DNA of 64,000 nt, taken from assembly GCA_013398295.1 (NCBI GenBank), contig VZSF01000898.1, positions 124,001 to 188,000 on the forward strand, read 5' to 3'. Shown here piece after piece: positions 61,001 to 64,000 of this stretch. The notes beneath the pieces are model-generated. The model had not been told where the DNA came from and made no database searches. It worked only from the letters and a program-made list of their open reading frames with translations. The position numbers and the translations under genes are program-made. Positions within the stretch are counted from its first letter, which is position 1; each line of letters starts with the position of its first letter. The stretch comes from Chionis minor. Its lineage: Eukaryota > Chordata > Aves > Charadriiformes > Chionididae.

Positions 61001-61422
61001 GTAAGTCAGGAGTGGCCTTTTAGGGGCAGTGCAACTTCAGACAAAAGCAGCGTTGTTGATCTCACTCTGACGAGTGTTTGGTATGTCAGCCTGTCTTTAA
61101 TGCTCTTTCCTTCCCCCACCCCACCCTCAACCTTTGTTTCAGCATAAAAACTTCATTTAATATAGGGATTCTCATTGTTTAGATGTGCCTGACTCTTCAC
61201 AGAATCTAGTCTTTGAGCTAGGGAAGCCTTTCCCACTTCCCATTGCAGACTCTTGTGTACGTGAAAGCAAACAAAGCCTTAACAGAGGCTGTCACCTTAA
61301 CCAGTGGTGAGAAGTATTTTTTTACCAATGTAGAAATTTGTCTTCCATCTCTCTCCTGCATTTCTACCGCATTAAGAGCAGTAGATGTTATTCAATACAT
61401 TTTTCAACTCTCTTGAGCCCAG
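61001..61422 (+). other. Intron 5 of the SRCR gene
   Basis: A short 422-bp intron from gtaagt to cttgagcccag. Nothing else recognised in it. Confidence 0.85.
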
Positions 61423-61740
61423 GTCTTGGTGAATCACTCAGACTCTCAGGTGGTGAGAGCCGCTGCGATGGGCGAGTTGAAATCTCTCTCCATGGCATGT
61501 GGAGCAGAGTCCTGGATGATGACTGGGACATTAAAGATGCTCATGTGGTATGCAGACAGCTCCAGTGTGGAAATGCCGAGAAAGCCTATTACCTTCCAAG
61601 GTCTGAGCGAGGCATGGGTCTTGTGGGCTTAAGAAGTGTTCAGTGTGCTGGAAATGAGACTCAGCTGATGCTCTGTAAGACCTCCCATTCTCAGACAGTG
61701 TCAATGGGAGTTGCTGAAGACGTTGGTGTGATTTGCTCAG
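61423..61740 (+). CDS. SRCR receptor, SRCR domain 5 exon (lacks C2 and C7)
   Basis: A 318-bp phase 1-1 exon (acceptor gagcccag|, donor |gtgagt). Motifs in order: ESLRLSGGESRCDGRVEIS, MWSRVLDDDWDIKDAHVVCRQLQCG, RGMGLVGLRSVQCAGNETQLMLCKTSHS, AEDVGVICS. Only six cysteines remain. Where C2 is expected (WGTVCDD in typical domains) there is WSRVLDD, and the C7 position between C6 and the closing DVGVIC has no cysteine. C2 and C7 form one disulfide in group B SRCR folds, so exactly one bond is missing. The FGxGxGPIW block is also altered (SERGMGLVG). The frame is intact and splice sites are consensus, so the exon looks functional rather than pseudogenic. One NET sequon. Confidence 0.9.
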
Positions 61741-62397
61741 GTGAGTTTGCAAAAGGAACAGAATGCTTCCTGGGTTGCCTCTAGCCCACCTTGTGCTGTG
61801 GTCTTGCCAGATCTTAAATAGGCATGGGTCTGAGCTTGTGATACCCACTTGTTTGTATATGGAAGCAAATGTAATTTACATAATTTATCTCAAAGCAATA
61901 TTAGAATACAGAAGTCATAGGAATACTAATTTTGCCATGACTGCCACACATTCTGACTGTCACTTGGGAATTAAATAGGTTTTATTTTGTGACATTTTTG
62001 TATTTATAGATACCTGTGCAGTCTTTCTAAAGTACATTAGAATGTTTCTACTCTTCCCTTATTTTGTAACCTGTCTGTAACAGAAACTCCATCTGTCTCT
62101 GTCTAACTAAATGAGTTTAGACAGAAACCAGCTTCTCAGTCTTTCTAAGATAAGGTGATTTCCACATATACTTAGTATGACTAGAGACTCCTTGTTTGCA
62201 ACATCTCACAGGAATTATTCAAACATTCCCTTTATACAGTTTTAGCGTCACAGGAGTTCTGACCAAGAAACCATAACAGAAGAACTGTAATATAACAAGA
62301 ACACGATGCCTTAAAAGTACTTTAAACATACGGCCATTATGCTGACCTGTGCATTATCATTATATTGCATGTTGACAGCTGGGTTTTCTTCCTGCAG
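61741..62397 (+). other. Intron 6 of the SRCR gene
   Basis: Donor gtgagt to acceptor tcttcctgcag. AT-rich, no repeat or additional exon recognised. Confidence 0.85.
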
Positions 62398-62712
62398 GTA
62401 GCAGACAGATCAGGCTGGTGAATGGAACAAAGCGCTGTGCTGGCAGAATAGAGCTTTATCATGATGGCATCTGGGGCACCATCTGTGATGATAAGTGGGA
62501 TCTATCAGATGCTAATGTTGTTTGCAAACAGCTGGGATGCGGACATGCCATCAAGGCATTTGCCTCTGCTCATTATGGCGAAGGCTCTGGACAGATCTGG
62601 CTGGATGATGTGAACTGCACTGGGGCTGAATCTGATCTCTGGGCATGTCCCTCTAGGGCGTGGGGCCAGCACAACTGCCAACACAAAGAGGATGCTGGAG
62701 TCTTGTGCTCAG
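62398..62712 (+). CDS. SRCR receptor, SRCR domain 6 exon
   Basis: A 315-bp phase 1-1 exon (acceptor cctgcag|, donor |gtgtgt). Motifs in order: [97 protein letters not shown]. All eight cysteines and the acidic residues that bind calcium in classical domains (CDDKWDLSD and the Glu before SDLW) are kept. It is the most canonical domain of the gene and closely resembles CD163 domain 8 (GRVEIYHEGSWG, SDAHVVCRQLGCG). NGT and NCT sequons are present. In CD163 one further SRCR domain, a juxtamembrane region, a transmembrane helix and a cytoplasmic tail follow; these must lie beyond 64000. Confidence 0.94.
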
Positions 62713-64000
62713 GTGTGTTCAGAGAATGATTTTCTGAGCCTGTGGGTTGAAAGGGGAGGGTTACATGAAGGGGAAACAGAGAATAGCAGAGACTTGTTTG
62801 GACAGCCTCTTGCTCCTTCTTGACTACAAGCACAGTTGGTCAGCACATCCCCTTGATCCCACCAAGATGCAAAGGGTTTACAGAAGTCTTTATTTTGTGT
62901 TAACACTCACACACAAAAGTGTGTGGTGGGGTGGGATATTTGGGGAAAAAATTGGAGGGTTTCCAGTAAGGGGCTGTGGGTGTTCCTTGTGCAGGAGGAG
63001 GTCATTCGCTGCCACGTGCCCATTACAGTCAGTTACAGCTGGTTGTGAAACCTACAGAAATAACCCATTGTGTACCAAAGCATCAACCAATCAGAGGAGC
63101 ATATGGTGGATCTGCTCCTGCATATTTAAGACAGAGTGGCAGCTACAGGAGAGAGGAGAAATGAAGGAGAAGTAGACAAAGACACTACTGAGGACATGGC
63201 AGGAGACATGGTTTCCATGCCAGAGGAGTTATGTGTCTGAGAGGGCTGTGGCCTGTGGATAACTCACACTGGAACAGACACACTCCTGAAGGGACTGCAG
63301 ACTGTGGAGGACCCACGAAGGAGCATGTACCAATCCTGAAGGCACTGCAGCCTGTGGAGCATCCATGCTAGAGTACAGGAAAATGAATAGGAAGCAAGGA
63401 GCAGCAGAAAAAAACACAGTGTCTTGCACTGCCACCCTCGCTGAAGGAATTGGGAGGGAAAACAAAGGAAGTTAGGACTAATGGAGTGGATCAAAGGTGT
63501 TTCCCTCAGTGTTTGGTTAATGGTTAATGTTTTCTTTTTTCATCATTACCCAAAGCAATAATTAAGATTATGTTAAATGCAAAAATTAAAATTAAGTTTC
63601 CCAAGTGGAAACTGTTTTGCCCATGATAGCAGACAGTAACTGTGGGAGACACTCTGGCAACACTAGTACCTGGCATGCCCTGAGACTGGAGTAATTGTAG
63701 TGACTTCAAAGCCCCAGAGAAGCCTTGATTCTGATACTGGAAACCTGTCATGGTATGGTGTAAGTGGTACACCCATTGTTGGGGGGTGGAGGTAGGGGAG
63801 GAAGAGTATGAACTATGTGTAAACACGTGGGAAATAGAGAGTGTGACCGACCTTGTTGAAGCGGAAAGTGATTGGGAATAACTCCAGTAACCTGGAGCCT
63901 GGATATTTTTCCGTCCAAGAATATCAGCCCAGGAGATGCAAAGGGGTTATATTGCCTGTGAAACACCAGGGGAGTGGTGTGTTGCTTTGCTCTTGGCTAG
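62713..64000 (+). other. Start of the next SRCR-gene intron, runs off the window
   Basis: After donor gtgtgt at 62713 there is no further SRCR pattern up to 64000. Most of 62900-63650 is an LTR; 63651-64000 is unassigned. Confidence 0.7.
62900..63650 (+). mobile_element. LTR related to the solo LTR at 18646, sense orientation
   Basis: Read on the plus strand it has a CCAAT box (63087-63091), a TATTTAAG-type box (63121-63130), a purine-rich leader, then repeats of the 'ctgcagcctgtggagcatcc' type (63230-63370). It finishes with aattaagtttcccaagtgg and tgttttgcccatga (63590-63630), which is the reverse complement of text at 18783-18815. It therefore belongs to the same LTR group as 18646-19647 but in opposite orientation. 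Its outer boundaries and target duplication were not resolved. Confidence 0.55.

Noticed and set aside
62747..63175. 142-codon plus-strand open frame after SRCR domain 6
   Set aside because: It begins in intron and runs into LTR sequence, has no SRCR cysteine pattern, and no acceptor precedes it.
1..64000. CRISPR arrays, operons, insertion sequences, tRNA or rRNA genes
   Set aside because: The sequence is avian nuclear DNA. No direct-repeat/spacer arrays or cloverleaf/rRNA cores were seen on either strand.

Overview
The window is vertebrate nuclear DNA, almost certainly from a bird. The evidence is the density of CR1 LINE fragments (at least six, four of them reaching the diagnostic 3' octamer-type end with repeats of ATTCTATG or its complement), several avian-type endogenous retroviral LTRs, long AT-rich intergenic stretches and phase-1 immune-receptor exons with consensus splice sites. 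It contains nothing prokaryotic, no CRISPR array and no rRNA or tRNA gene that I can support.

Layout. From 1 to about 22 kb the sequence is intergenic and repeat-laden. It holds an env-less, 5'-truncated endogenous retrovirus on the minus strand (about 6149-10320), two CR1 3' ends (12347-12531, 14010-14200), and a decayed hAT/ZBED-type transposase sequence (about 17745-20400) split by a 1-kb solo LTR (18646-19647). At 22309-23225 lies a bitter taste receptor (TAS2R) pseudogene with one clean nonsense codon and further 3' lesions. From 23.2 to 44 kb the sequence is again intergenic: a minus-strand solo LTR (26348-27012), an LTR-like stretch with a TATA box near 33.17 kb, a head-to-head CR1 mosaic (37135-38330) containing an assembly scar (one N flanked by a 236-bp exact duplication), and a solo LTR with a perfect 5-bp target duplication (38985-39692).

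From about 43.9 kb to the right edge runs the main gene, on the plus strand. A signal-peptide exon (44005-44074) is followed, after an 11.9-kb intron, by six SRCR-domain exons (55929-62712). All are phase 1-1 and 309-318 bp long. The domain types and order resemble the CD163/WC1 family of group B scavenger receptors, so this is the 5' part of a CD163-like macrophage receptor; the remaining domains, transmembrane segment and tail lie beyond the window. Intron 1 carries a young antisense CR1 with an open reverse-transcriptase frame (44690-46890), an older sense CR1 (50425-51601), and an LTR interrupted by another LTR-like element with a perfect 6-bp target duplication (51978-53134). The next intron after the sixth domain has received another LTR (about 62900-63650).

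In mammals TAS2R genes and CD163 lie on the same chromosome arm (human 12p13), so a TAS2R relic about 22 kb from a CD163-like gene fits an old linkage. The most unusual protein-level observation is that the fifth SRCR domain lacks exactly the two cysteines (C2 and C7) that pair with each other in group B SRCR folds. I did not find a convincing previously undescribed multi-gene system.
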